DNA of 64,000 nt from Adiantum capillus-veneris (GCA_014529385.2 CM043969.1:37321922-37385921), one strand, 5' to 3'; positions 31,441-43,320 are shown, counted from the first letter of the stretch. Notes: a model not told the origin generated them from the sequence alone. Numbers and translations are program-made.

Positions 31441-32289
31441 AGCGCTAATAAGTAGAGAGACTTGAGAGAAACCATACAGAAGGTTTTGCACAAACATTCT
31501 TTCCTATAGCAGCCAGTTTAACCAGACAATCTTTCCTACTTGTCAAACATATGACGAGTTTCTTAGGGTTAAGCCCCGTGGTTTCGGTCCGTGTTTTCTT
31601 TTCATAAGGTAAATAATATATTCCTATGGTCTCGCATATGCAATGATGCATAACATGAAACTGCAATACTAACCTGTACCATAGCTCCGATTGGTCCGAT
31701 TGGTGGAGACATAGCATGTTCCGCAGGGGTTCCACCGTTACTTGTACCAGCTTCATGATCATTAGCGCCTTGGGTTCGAACACGCTTTGGAGCCATTTTT
31801 TGTACTACACTTATGTTATACACTTAGAACTTTAAATTGGTCAATTTCCCTAGTAATCTCTTGTTTCCGAAGAGAGTCTGTAATTTGAACCCTCGCCAAC
31901 TCGGATTCACACTTAGTGTTTTTGTTCTACATCTAATTTCTATACATCAAATATTTTCTAATCGTAATTAATAAAAAATTAAGTGTGTAAACTATGAGTG
32001 AAAGTTTAGGAATGCATTACTTTTATGCTTCACATTTCTAATCCAATTCTAACTTCAATTTCTATACTTCAACTAAATCAATTTTTAGTATTATTCAAAA
32101 TTCTACTTAATCTAATTGACAATAAAATTGGTGAGTGAGAATTTCATCATGTATAATAAGAATATGATGAGTTCTCTTATGTATTAACTTTCAATTAACT
32201 ATGCATAAGTTAATAGTGAAGATGTACTAACTAGAGAGAGTAGGTATACTTAGAGAGATTAGAGTAAGAGAAAACATATACACACATCT

Positions 32290-33000
32290 TTTCTAAAGTT
32301 AATTGAATCTTACTAATCCATTAGAAGATTAGATTAAAAGAGAACACACACACATCCTTTTCTAAGACAAAACATACACACACATCTTTTCTAAAGTTAA
32401 TTGAATCTTACTAATCCATTAGAAAGATTAGAGTAAAAGAGAACACACACACACATCCTTTTCTAAAGCTAATTGAATCTTACTAATCTATTAGAGAGAT
32501 TACAGTAAGAGAAAACATATACATACATCTTTTCTAAAGTTAATTGAATTCAACTAATCTATTAAACATATTACAGTAAGAGATAGCACACACAAACACA
32601 CACACACACACACACACATATCCTTCTTAAAACTAATTGAATCTTATAAGAGAGATTACAGTAAGAGATAGCACACACACACACAAATTTTTCTTTAAGC
32701 TGATTAAATCTTACTAATGTATTAGAGAGATTAGAGTAAAAGATAGCACACACACACACACACATATCTTTCTTAAAGCTAATTGAATCTTACTAATCTA
32801 TTAGAGAGATTAGAGTAAGAGTAGCACACATACACACATATCCTTCTTAAAACTAATTGAATCTTACTAATCTAGTAGAGAGATTAGAGTAAGAGATAGC
32901 ACACACACACACACAGCTAATTGAATCTTACATATCTATTAGAGAGATTAGAGTAAGAGATAGCACACATACATCATTCCTAAAGTTAATTGAATGCTTA
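32290..33000. repeat. LTR minisatellite, ~70-80 bp units, about ten copies
   Basis: Units contain taattgaatcttactaatc, attagagagattagagtaag and a CA tract. The array lies just downstream of the LTR TATA box on the element strand. Confidence 0.88.
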
Positions 33001-33138
33001 ATTAATACATACCTAATTAGTCCACTAGAGTTTTTGCTCTCTTAGTGGTTTGTGGACGCCTTCTCTCTAAGAGAAGTGACAGCACTTCGTGAGCGCTATA
33101 GAGGCAATCTCTATGTTTAAAGTGTGAGCATGGATGCT

Positions 33139-33148
33139 CTATTTATAG
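33139..33148 (-). promoter_or_regulatory. TATA box of the chromovirus LTR (left)
   Basis: CTATAAATAG on the minus strand, about 590 bp from the LTR start. Identical box in the right LTR. Confidence 0.75.
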
Positions 33149-33740
33149 CAGAAAAGGAAACGTCCAGCTTTTTTCTCAAAAAAATAATAATTGTTTTTTT
33201 TTTTAAATTTAATTTTATCCAAAAATCATACCCGCGTTTTTGGTATCCTTGTGGTACCCATCAGCTTGACCACTTTGTCATTATCATCAAAAGATAAGGC
33301 CACACAGCCCCCCCTCATTATGATTAGTCAAGACTAGCCTCTCCTTTTCATGTGACAGTGTGTCCCACTTTGTCCCCTCCTATGTGAGTCCAGGTGAGTC
33401 CATGTGCCTTCATTTGTCATCCCTGTGTATTGTTTTGTCTTTATAATTATTTTATTTATTTCCTTAATGATAATTTACTTTACATTTTTAAGTTAAACTT
33501 TACAGTCTTATATTAACTTTACAATAGTAAAAGAAAATTCTAACTAAGTCTTACAATAAGTTAATTAGTGATTCATATAGCTAAACATGTCAAAATTTTG
33601 TAGCGTAAATTTTAAATTCTATGTTTTCTTAGCCTACGATTCATAATTTGAACTTGAATATCTTAAATAATGAGTGATGGTTAAAAAAAATTCAACTGCG
33701 TAATAGAACTTGTATGAAATTTGAAAGTAAAAACCTTACA

Positions 33741-33752
33741 ATCTCCCCAACT
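33741..33752 (-). other. chromovirus polypurine tract
   Basis: Minus strand AGTTGGGGAGAT immediately before the LTR start TGTAAGG, a short tract just after the integrase stop. Confidence 0.65.
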
Positions 33753-33769
33753 TAGAATTTGAGATGCCC

Positions 33770-34435
33770 TCATCTGAAGAACAGTGAAGGGTAATCCTTC
33801 AGAAGGGATGTCTCATCTTCCCAAGTAGCATCTTCTATAGGGAAATCCTTCCATAAGATAAGATGTTCTTTTATGGATCTATTCCTAAGCTTTCTCTCCC
33901 GAGTTTCTAGGATAGTATCAGGTTGGAGTTGTAGAACATCTTGAGCAGGTAAAATGATTTTCTCATCATCAAGGACATGATCAGGGTTATATACATAAAG
34001 TTTTAACAGACTTACATGAAATACATCATGCACTTTGAGAAGAGAAGGGAGTTTTAGTCTATAAGCTTGATCACTTACAACCTTGATTATTTCGTAAGGT
34101 CCACAATATCGGTAGCTAAGCTTCTTATACCTTTCTAGAGACAGATTGCTCTTTTTGGGCTTTACTCGTAAGAAAACTTTGTCACCTTCTTTGAAAATCC
34201 GATCAGATCTTTTTAAGTCGTCGTACTTCTTTTGTCGATCTTGAGCCGCTTGAATATCCCTTCGAATAGCTTTGGTTTGAGCTTCCATTTCTTCAAGCAT
34301 TTTCTTTGAGGCTTCTACCCTTATAGTGGGGTGAGAAAAGTTAAGAGGTGATAAACATTCTTGACCATAAAGAGCATTAAAAGGTGTCATTCCAATACTT
34401 CTATGAGTAGAGGAATTGTATGCATACTCTACCAA
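33770..34435 (-). pseudogene. chromovirus integrase C-terminal domain with chromodomain-like end
   Basis: 221 codons in the same frame as the ORF at 34451, from which it is separated by a single TAG replacing the usual Trp before IQYLPLVEYAYNSS. Order: SSTHRSIGMTPFNALYGQEC; FKEGDKVFLRVKP; YRYCGPYEIIKVVSDQAYRL; VHDVFHVSLLK (the end of the integrase C-terminal domain); then ILETRERKLRNRSIKEHLIL, WKDFPIEDATWEDE, matching a chromodomain. In this lineage the chromodomain is thought to steer insertion to marked chromatin. The frame is otherwise intact to its stop next to the polypurine tract. Confidence 0.9.
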
Positions 34436-34450
34436 GGGTAGGTATTGAAT

Positions 34451-35674
34451 CTACTTGCGAGGTTCTCTATTGTAGTAGGCTCTGAGGATGTCTTCAATTA
34501 CTTGATTAACTCTTTCAGTTTGGCCATCAGTTTGAGGATGATAAGCAGTACTAAAACATAACTGGGTTCCAATATCTTGAAACAATGATACCCAAAACTT
34601 TGAAGTAAACTTGGCATCACGATCGCTGACAATCCTCTTGGGTAAACCATGAATTCTGAAAACATCCTTCACAAACAGACGAGCAATATCTGAAGCTGTA
34701 AAGGTTGTCTTGACTGGGATTAAGTGAGCCACTTTAGTAAGCAAGTCGACTATGACCATGATTGAATCATAGCCAGCTCTGAAAAAAGGAAACCCGGTGA
34801 TAAAGTCCATGCTAATACATTCCCATTTCATTTGGGGAATATCTAAAGGATGTAATTTACCTGGCATCTTTAGTCTCTCTGCCTTAATCCTTTGATAAGA
34901 CAAACACTGCTTGACATAGCGAAGGACATCACCCTTCATCCATTGCCAATAGTAACTTCTGCGAATTGTATTGATGGTTTTGGCATAACCTGGATGTCTT
35001 GAAGTTGGGCCATCATGTGCTTCATATAGGATAGCATTCCTTAGGGTAGAATCCTTAAGTATGCATAGTCGATTCCTATAGTAAATTTTCCCATCTTCTA
35101 AGGAGTAATGTAGAGGTTTAGGCTGATTTGATGATACCCTCTCTTCACGTAGGATACTAGCAAGCATCTGGTAATCTGCATCTCTGAAAACAGCATCCGA
35201 GACCTTGTCTAAAATAGGGTTGTTAGCCATGGAAATTTCCCCCAGAAAAGCTTTACGGCTTAGGGCATCTGCCACAACATTATCCTTACCTGGTCTAAAT
35301 TTAATATCAAAATCATATTCGTGCATGAGCTCTATCCATCTCCTCTGTCTCATGTTAAGGTTAGGTTGGGTAAAAATCCACTTAAGGCTCTTGTGATCTG
35401 TTACCAACAACTGGAATTTGCATCCCAATAGATAATGTCTCCATAGCTTGAGATCATGAATAACTGCTAGCAATTCTAAATCATGTGTAGCATAATTCAC
35501 TTTATGAATCCTAAGATTTCGAGAAGTATAAGCTACAGGCCTTCCTTCTTGAGTAAGGACTCCTCCTAATGCAAGGTTACTAGCATCTGTGAGATCACCT
35601 CGAATTCTTGGGTGAAATCTGGAAGTTTTAAGAGAGGTTCTGAAGCAAGATACTTCTTCAGCTGTTTGAAGCAA
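34451..35674 (-). pseudogene. chromovirus RNase H and integrase zinc finger plus core
   Basis: 407-codon ORF. The first ~25 codons are out of frame. From LTDASNLALGGVLTQEGRPV the RNase H is readable (YATHDLELLAVIHDLKLWRH, VTDHKSLKW, KDNVVADALSRKA). Integrase follows: zinc finger RHPGYAKTINTIRRSYYWQW with the last pair reading CLSYQ, so one Cys of HHCC is lost; core SMDFITGFP (Asp 1), RIVSDRDAKFTSKFW (Asp 2) and YHPQTDGQTERVNQ (Glu). The catalytic triad is complete. It ends at a TAG in place of Trp. The frameshift into it lies near 35,600. Confidence 0.9.
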
Positions 35675-36376
35675 GATTCATGTTTTTCTTCCCAAAGTAT
35701 TATAGCTCCTTTCTTTAGCAAGTCGGTTAGTGGTGCAGCTTTAAGAGCATAGTCCTTTACAAAGATCCTGTACCATCCTGTGATACCTAAGAACCCTCTG
35801 ACTTTGGTTTGTAAAGTGGGTTGAGGCCATTCCACAATATCTTTGACTTTGTCAGGGTCAACAGAGACTCCTTCAGGTGAAATGATAAACCCTAAGTAAC
35901 AGACCTTAGGGGTAAAGAAGGTACATTTGCTTTTCTTTGCATACAGCTTATTTCGGCGTAAAAGCTCTAACACTTTCCTAACATGTCCTTCATGCTCTTC
36001 CTCTGATTTGGAATAAATTAAGATATCGTCAAATAATACTAGGAGAAAATCGTCCAAGAATTCTCTAAAGAATCATGCATCAGACGATTGAAAGTTGCAG
36101 GAGCATTCGTAAGTCCGAAAGCCATCAGATATCAGCCTCTTGCATTCGAATTTGATGATAGCCAGATCGAAGATCAATCTTCGTGAATATTTTGGCTCCA
36201 TGTAATCTGTCCAGCATCTCATCAATACGAGAAATTGGATATTTATTCTTGATGGTAACCTGATTTAAGCCCCTATAATCTATGCAAAGTCGAAGAGAGA
36301 CATCCTTTTTCTTTTGGAAGAGAACAGGTGCACCCCATGGAGATATACTAGGTCGGATAAACCCTTGCTCAATCAA
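35566..36376 (-). pseudogene. chromovirus reverse transcriptase, broken
   Basis: Two ORFs, 36125-36376 and 35566-36057. The first reads [39 protein letters not shown] and [17 protein letters not shown] deletion then removes the segment before FGLTNAPATF (about 36,120), and a single-base shift near 36,066 separates it from VLFDDILIYS (catalytic DD), SKCTFFTPKVCYLGFIISPE and the RT-RNase H connection. It is joined to gag-PR by one in-frame TAG at 36386-36388. These lesions abolish activity. Confidence 0.88.
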
Positions 36377-36388
36377 CTGCTTGAGCTA

Positions 36389-37813
36389 CTCCTTGAGTTC
36401 TATATCCTCTGGAAGTGACATCTTGTACGACGCTCTTGAGACTGGTTCACTACCTGGAAAAATTTTGATTTGATGGTCTACCTCTCTAGGTGGTGGTAGT
36501 TCAGAAAGTTCAGTGGGGAAAACATCCGAAAATTCTTCTAGCCACATTGGCTCAAGGTTGGAAGAAGATTTTTCTACTTTGTTTAGCTTGACTTCAAAAA
36601 TTTGTTGACCCTTGCGTAACCCTTTCAAAAGACAATTAGCTTTGACCAAGTAAGCTTTTGGTTGTCCATTCTGGCCTTGAATAGTGACTTCTTGACCTTG
36701 GTTGTCCACAAAAGTAACACTTCCTTGGGCATAATGGACATTGGCATTATGACTGGATAACCAATCCATTCCAAGAATTCCGTCATAGATTCCTATGGGT
36801 AAGGTTCGAAAAGTAGCAAAAGTAGAGTATTCTCCCAACTTGAAATCTATTTTTCCCACAGTGTACTGAGATAACACCTCCTTTCCATTGGCTAATTCAA
36901 CTCTCATCTTTCTTGTAGGGTGTTGATTAAGTCCTAACCTCCTTAAACATTTAGGTGACAAGAAAGAATGAGTACTTCCACAATCAATAGGAAGCTCAAA
37001 TTTTTCACCTTGGTGATTTGCAGGTGTTTGAATGACAACATATTGTTGTCTTGCTCTTGGGTTATCAATTGCAGCATGTAGAGTTTCTCTTTCCTCTTGT
37101 TCTTCTCCCAATGTTGGTTCTCCTATGATAGCATTGACTCTGGAAGCCATTCCGTGCCCTTGACCTCGTCCTCCATTTCTTCCTCCACGATTTATTATTT
37201 GGCCTCGCCCTCTAGCTCGATTAGGTGTATTTGTTGTGGAGACTCGCCTAGGACATACATTCCTGAAATGTCCTAGCTCGTTGCATTCATAGCATCTAAG
37301 ATATGCATTTTGAGCTCCATTTGCTGAAGCTGCAACTATTGGATGAGTTTGGTGAACTGGGTGAACTTGCCTTTGGTTCCACATCATAGGCCGTCCTCTC
37401 CTTCCAGCATTCCTTAAATTTCCATTTCGTACCCTTTGAGAGTTTGACATCTCTTTAGCTAAGGGTTTAGCTGTTAAAAGAGCATCTTGCAAATTTACAG
37501 GCCTCATGGATTCTAGACGAGTATTTAAAGGAGCATTTAGCCCTTGGCAGAAATGGGCTACTTGTTGATCTGCGGTCATTGGCGGAGCATAGTGCCTAAG
37601 AGTTACAAATTTGGAGTAGTATTCTTCCACTGTAAGATGAAACTGATGTAAGTTGAAGAATTCATTCATCTTAAGGGATTCGTGTGCAGGTGGAAGATAA
37701 CGTCCTTTGACAGCATACTTAATGTCTTCCCAAGTTTGAGTGTTTTGAGCTACTTGATTATCTTTGCAGCGTTGTTTCCAATCCTTGCTAGTAGTTGATC
37801 TGGAGCTCTTCAT
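36389..37813 (-). pseudogene. chromovirus gag (C-terminal two thirds) and protease
   Basis: 475-codon frame, open throughout. Gag: TWEDIKYAVKGRYLPP, LKMNEFFNLHQ, TVEEYYSKFVTLRHYAPP, FCQGLNAPLNTRLE. Zinc knuckle CYECNELGHFRNVC (about residues 173-186) followed by an Arg/Gly-rich stretch. Protease: LPIDCGSTHSFLS (D-C-G where D-S-G is common) and GILGMDWLSSHNA. It ends with the RT lead-in PPPREVDHQIKIFPG. The N-terminal gag third, its ATG and the primer site are missing. The first codons (KSSRSTTSK) come from sequence shared with the LTR. Confidence 0.9.
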
Positions 37814-38262
37814 CTTCTATAGACATGAATTACATAGCAATATTGTTTCAATGGTAGAGTAACTTAGAAAACACGCTCTTAAGCTGGTGATGATTGGGCT
37901 GAATATCATGCTTCTATAAGTGAAGAAGCCCGTGTAGAACACCTCTTTGAAATGATGCATGTAGTATGAGGGTAAGAAAATTACCCTAGCATTGAAACCA
38001 TGGAGTACCTCCTCTGAAGGTTGCTCTGAAAAATCATAGCACATGCCTTTGATTGCCTTCACATAATGACATTTAGGTGTCATCGGTCTACTTGGCTTGA
38101 TGGAAAGTATGTAGGCAAGTAAGAAGCATCTTTGAAATCTTAACCAACATGATGCAAGACAAGTATGGTTTCCTATGGAAAATTTGTATTGTTGATAAGA
38201 GACTCTCCACCGTATAATCATCAGTGGGTTTTCCTTGTGGTGTTGGTGGGAATCGCGGATAA

Positions 38263-38529
38263 TTAAGCCAAGTAGGCCAAGTTTGCTGGATGATGGAATG
38301 TTTTTGCTAAGTGCGGACCCTCAAAACTAGGCACTAAATTGGACCTTTTTTTTATTTCCATTGGTGCATTGGTGTAGATAATGAGGTATCTCAAGTGCCG
38401 GTTTAGACAAATGTCACACCATTTAGGGTGTACCATTGTTGGGTTGGTGGCAAGCTCCTTGAGTAATCTTTCTTTAATTTGCAATACTTTAAACTTGATG
38501 AGCATATGGGGAGTCCATGTTGGTGCCAT
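38263..38529 (-). CDS. small ORF within the LTR, second copy
   Basis: 88 codons, almost the same as 30295-30561. Differences fall at the C-terminus (HHPANLAYLA) and one residue in YTNAPMEIKK. Function unknown; it may not be expressed. Confidence 0.25.
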   Translation of the reverse strand: MAPTWTPHMLIKFKVLQIKERLLKELATNPTMVHPKWCDICLNRHLRYLIIYTNAPMEIKKRSNLVPSFEGPHLAKTFHHPANLAYLA

Positions 38530-38913
38530 TCACTCCTCCCACTACATTGCCTTTGTGAGGTCCCTGCCCCTTTTTGAGAGGAGTGGAGTACCTTTGATAG
38601 GTCTCCAATCCTGAGAAGAAAAACCAACGGACATTGCCTTAGCTACTACGTAGCTACGAGCTTCAACCGTTAGTGAAGGATTGGTCCTATCTCGCTATGG
38701 CGGAGCATAACCACCATAACCCTATCTATAAACTATCTATAATCAACTATACATAAAGGTATAAATCTTAGAGTGACCAACCTGTTCGCTTTTTTCCGCG
38801 TGTTTCAGAAGCACAGCCGCCAAGGTTTGTCTCTTTTAAGATTTATGACTAATAAAAAAAAGAAAATTCTAGCGTTGGAAAGTTACCCGACTCATCGGGT
38901 CCACCCGTCCATA

Positions 38914-38938
38914 GAATGATACCGTCGGGGTATCATTC
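38914..38938. repeat. stem-loop in the right LTR
   Basis: Arms gaatgatacc and ggtatcattc identical to the left LTR; loop gtcgg. Confidence 0.85.
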
Positions 38939-39799
38939 TCCCACTTTCCACACCACACTCACCCTTCTTTTGTTATCTAGTTACTACCACACTGTTTAAA
39001 CATACATGTTCCTTTACTTTATTTATGATACTGGTTTGTTAAAACAGCCCTTCAAACAATATTACAAACAATAGTCAAACAAGAAGTCGTCCAATTCTAA
39101 ACCAACAACCCGTGGATTAGGTTCACTCAAGAATCTCTACTGGCGCTATTATGTCCGATCGGTATATACATTATTTATAAAAACCTTTGTCCTCATGAGC
39201 GTCCCATACCACTCGACATAGCATGTTCCGCAAGGGTTCCACCGTTACTTGTACCAGCTTCATGATCATTAGCGCATTGGGTTCGAACACGCTTTGGAGC
39301 CATTTTTTTGTACTACACTTATGTTATACACTTAGAACTTTAAATTGGTCAATTTCCCTAGTAATCTCTTGTTCCCAAAGAGAGTCTGTAATTTGAACCC
39401 TCGCCAACTCGGATTCACACTTAGTTTTGTTGTTCTACATCTAATTTCTATACATCAAATATTTGCTAATCGTAATTAATCAAAAATTAAGTGTGTAAAC
39501 TATGAGTGAAAGTTTAGGAATGCATTACTTTTATGCTTCACATTTCTAATCCAATTCTAACTTCAATTTCTATACTTCAACTAAGTCAATTTTTAGTATT
39601 ATTCAAAATTCTACTTAATCTAATTAACAATAAAATTGGTGAATGAGAATTTCATCATGTATAATAAGAATATGATGAGTTCTCTTATGTATTAACTTTC
39701 AATTAACTATGCATAAGTTAATAGTGAAGATGTACTAACTAGAGAGAGTAGGTATACTTAGAGAGATTAGAGTAAGAGAAAATATATACACACATCTTT

Positions 39800-40370
39800 T
39801 CTAAAGTTAATTGAATCTTACTAATCCATTAGAAGATTAGAGTAAAAGAGAACACACACACATCCTTTTCTAAGACAAAACATACACACACATCTTTTCT
39901 AAAGTTAATTGAATCTTACTAATCCATTAGAAAGATTAGAGTAAAAGAGAACATACACACATCCTTTTCTAAAGCTAATTGAATCTTACTAATCTATTAG
40001 AGAGATTAGAGTAAGAGAAAACATATACACACATCTTTTCTAAAGTTAATTGAATCCTTCTAATTTATTAAAGAGATTACAGTAAGAGACAGCACACACA
40101 CACACACACACATATCCTTCTTAAAACTAATTGAATCTTACTAATCTATTAGAGAGATTACAGTAAGAGATAGCACACACACACACACACACACATCCTT
40201 CTTTAAGCTAATTAAATCTTACTAATCTATTAGAGAGATTAGAGTAAAAGATAGCACACACACACACACATATCTTTCTTAAAGCTAATTGAATCTTACT
40301 AATCTATTAGAGAGATTAGAGTAAGAGATAGCACACATACATCATTCCTAAAGTTAATTGAATGCTTAAT
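39800..40370. repeat. LTR minisatellite, about eight units
   Basis: Same unit as at 32,290-33,000 with fewer copies. Confidence 0.88.
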
Positions 40371-40506
40371 TAATACGTACCTTATTAGTCCACTAGAGTT
40401 TTTGCTCTCTTAGTGGTTTGTGGAAGCCTTCTCTCCAAGAGAAGTTAGAGCACTTCGTGAGCGCTATAGAGGCAATCTCTATGTCTAAAGTGTGAGCATG
40501 GATGCA

Positions 40507-40516
40507 CTATTTATAG
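40507..40516 (-). promoter_or_regulatory. TATA box of the chromovirus LTR (right, 5')
   Basis: CTATAAATAG on the minus strand. This would be the element's active promoter. Confidence 0.75.
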
Positions 40517-41145
40517 CAGAAAGGAAAACGTCCAACATTTTTTCCCAAAAAATATATATATATATATAAATTTTTTTTAAAAATAATGTTTCTTTAATTT
40601 TAATTTTAATTCTTCCAAAAATCATACCCACGTTTTTGGTACCCTTGTGGTACCCATCAGCTTGACCACTTTGTCATTATCATCAAAAGATAAGGCCACA
40701 CAGCCCCCACTCATTATGATTAGTCAAAACTAGCCTCTCCTTTTCATGTGACAGTGTGTCCCACTTTGTCCCCTCCTATGTAAGTCCAGGTGAGTCCATG
40801 TGCCTTCATTTGTCATCCCTGTGTATTCTTTTGTCTTTATAATTATTTTATTTATTTCTTTAATGATAATTTACTTTACATTTTTAAGTTAAACTTTACA
40901 GTCTTATATTAACTTTACAATAGTAAAAGAAAATTCTACAATCAGTAACTAAGTCTTTCAATAAGTTAATTAGTGATTCATATAGCTAAACATGTCAAAA
41001 TTTTGTAGCGTAAATTTTAAATTCTAGGTTTTCTCAGCCTACGATTCATAATTTGAACTTGAATATCTTAAATAATGAGTGATGGTTAAAAAAAATTCAA
41101 CTGCGTAATAGAACTTGTATGAAATTTGAAAGTAGAAACCTTACA

Positions 41146-43320
41146 GACTCCTTCCAGACTTGCTCAGTTTCTTCTTCTACTTGCCTTTTAAGCAACTTTT
41201 CTTCATCTACATTCAAGCTTGTTGTCAGTGCAGATGGTCCGGTATCTTCTTGCGTGACCATACTCTCAGAGAGATTTATTTTTGTTGTGAGTATTTCATC
41301 AAAATTCATGAATTTTAGAGTATCTATAGCTCCCATGGCTTTTTCTTGTTGGTCCTCCCCGGAGGTGGATGCTTGAGACTTGACTACCTTTTGATCTTTT
41401 CTAAGATCTTTCTTGAGGTGTTTTATTTCCTTTCCTGTAGCCTTCTTCTTTCTGCATAAATTCAAGTGGGAGTTTTTTACATTTGCTCAAGCTTGATTAC
41501 CATTTCAAGCTCTTTTAATTGTAGCTCAAGGGCTTTGTAAGCCTCATCCGTGTGTTGCAATGTAACCACGATGGGTTTAGTCAACAATTGATTAAGTAGC
41601 GTAGCTTTCTCTTAATAGCATGACTCTGATTGGACTAATTGAGCATTTGCTACATCAAGCTAGACTAGCACTCTTTGAGCAAACAAACTAGTATTCTATA
41701 AAGCAATGGTTACATCTTTGAGCTGATGTTCTTATTGTTGTGTTGTTGATCTCAGAGGTTCTAATTCTGCTTCAGAATTTGCCATCACCTCTTCCAATTT
41801 TATTGTTTGAAGTCTCCATTGCCTCGGTACATGCCTCGCTGAAAGATTTTTCTACCTCAAGCCGCATCATTGTAAGCTTTAGTTGTTACTTGAAGTGATG
41901 AAGTTATTGGTGTCGGGCAAAGACTTCATACTTCATTCTATCCACAGCTTCATGGACATATATAGCATATTTGTCTATGTCCTCCTAGTCCTCGAGTTTC
42001 CTAGAAGTGCCAGATTCATGTTGATGTGATGGTTCAGTTGTTTCTTATGTTGGTGGCTTCTTTTTGGACATCCCTAGAAACTCTGTTTGAGTTTCAAGGA
42101 ATTCATCATGTTGAGTGCTAGGATCTTCTTGTTGAGATTGTTCTCTAGGCATGGTAGTGATGTCCACTTCCTTCTGCTTCTCTTTTAGGCATCTCATCCA
42201 ACTTTCCTTCTACTACTTTGGGTATCACTTCCAAGTTTTCTCCAGTCTATGCCTTGGCTTTCTCCTTTTGAGCATCTTCCTATTTGTAAATTGAATCCAA
42301 CCCCACCAAAGTGTCATCATCTTAGTAGTACATTGGATTTTTTGAGTGGATTTTGATCCGCTTAGGTTTGGCTTGCCACCTTTTCGCAAAGTCTCCTTTC
42401 AGCCCTTGTTTGAGCTCAAATGTAGTTGCTTCCCTTTCTATCCTTGTTGCTTTTTGTATTTGGTCTTTGACTCTTACAGTGGGACATGTACGTTTCTTGG
42501 TATCTTCCCCTTCCATCTTGGCCTTGCCTTTTTTCCCTTCTTCTTTTTTGAGAGCTTTGTCTTCTTCTCCTTTCTAGCTCTTTGTCAATGTGATGTGCCA
42601 CAGATGTAGTGGTTGTTTCCTTCTTGATTTTTGATTCAAAAGCTTTGACTAATCTTTGTTGCAATCTTGTAGAAGTGGGTGGTGCTCTAGGTGGTACCTC
42701 TTCTTATTCTTCATCCATTTTTCTTGCTAGCCATAGATTTTTTTCAGCACTGGTGGTAAGTGATCAGCTTGGCCAATAGCATGATATGATATCCTTGTGA
42801 GTACTTATGGAGCTCCCAAAAATGATATCTTTTTTTACTTCTTTACATATGTGAGGTAGTGTGAATATATTGAGAATGATTCACATCTATAGACCCCTCT
42901 TTATTCCATGCTTGTGTAAAGGTTGATGCTATTGCGTGATTAGGGCAAGTGTAGCGGGGTGGCCTCTTTACAATGAAATTAAAGTGTCATTAAGAATTTC
43001 TCCCCCATCCTTGCCTGAGTCCTCTGGGATGACATAGTGGAGCCCGCGTTGTGCAATGCATGGGTGATGAAATCGTGTCTATGCATGGCCAAGATTGGCC
43101 CTACCATGCTATTGAAGTCAATGAAAGTAGAAAATAGTATGATCTACAAGAGGTGGGTCTTGAGAAGTATACTCAAGGGTGTCAGCATATAGAAAAGTAT
43201 CTTGTTGATTAACTCTCTTAAAGCACAAACCTTGCAATAGTTGTGCTCGTTCCTTGATAGTGATATGTGCACATTTCACAATCATGGTGCTGGAATAGGT
43301 GGACACTATAGCTGATGATG
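41146..43320 (-). pseudogene. ORF-X, copy 2 (decayed)
   Basis: Minus-strand coding fragments in changing frames. Two blocks match copy 1: KRPPRYTCPNHAIASTFTQ (about 42,905-42,976) and LGAP-stop-VLTRISYHAIGQAD (about 42,760-42,825). Upstream (43,118-43,306) is a frame reading IVKCAHITIKERAQLLQGLC. Downstream are long Lys/Glu-rich, coiled-coil-like parts, including MRLEVEKSFSEACTEAMETS (about 41,800) and 41,150-41,465. It is truncated on the left by the chromovirus LTR at 41145. No RT, INT or PR motif is seen in these 2.2 kb. I cannot name the family. Confidence 0.55.

Larger units (their letters stand above)
29835..33740 (-). repeat. chromovirus 3' LTR (left copy), about 3.9 kb
   Basis: Right edge ...AAACCTTACA at 33740, next to the polypurine tract. 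It matches 37780-41145 throughout except for a 461 bp block at 31251-31711 present only here, a 16-17 bp insertion in the other copy near 37,815, and repeat-number changes. Both copies also share the 33 bp ending ccaatccttgctagtagttg, so the true inner end is uncertain. Contains TATA box, minisatellite, stem-loop and a conserved small ORF. Confidence 0.82.
29835..41145 (-). mobile_element. chromovirus-type Ty3/gypsy element with very long LTRs
   Basis: Order on the minus strand: LTR (41145 to about 37780), gag remainder, PR, RT, RNase H, integrase with chromodomain-like end, polypurine tract, LTR (33740 to about 29835). The LTRs start TGTAAGG and are 3.4 and 3.9 kb. In the 267 bp ORF they share (30295-30561 and 38263-38529) I count four substitutions. 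Lesions in pol are few, so the insertion is older than the copia at 53 kb but much younger than its neighbours. No primer site is present: the right LTR joins mid-gag. No target duplication was found (GACTC follows the right LTR but does not precede the left). Confidence 0.85.
37780..41145 (-). repeat. chromovirus 5' LTR (right copy), about 3.4 kb
   Basis: Right edge ...AAACCTTACA at 41145, followed by GACTC. Same content as the left LTR with TATA at 40516-40507, stem-loop 38914-38938, ORF 38263-38529 and minisatellite 39800-40370 (about eight units). Lacks 461 bp relative to the left LTR. The inner end runs directly into gag codons with no primer site. Confidence 0.82.

Noticed and set aside
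32290-33000. CRISPR-like repeat array
   Set aside because: Units are contiguous and 70-80 bp with CA tracts, inside an LTR; no spacers, no Cas genes, plant context.
29400-41150. Target duplication GACTC for the chromovirus
   Set aside because: GACTC follows the right LTR, but no GACTC precedes a TG at the left edge; the left boundary seems rearranged.
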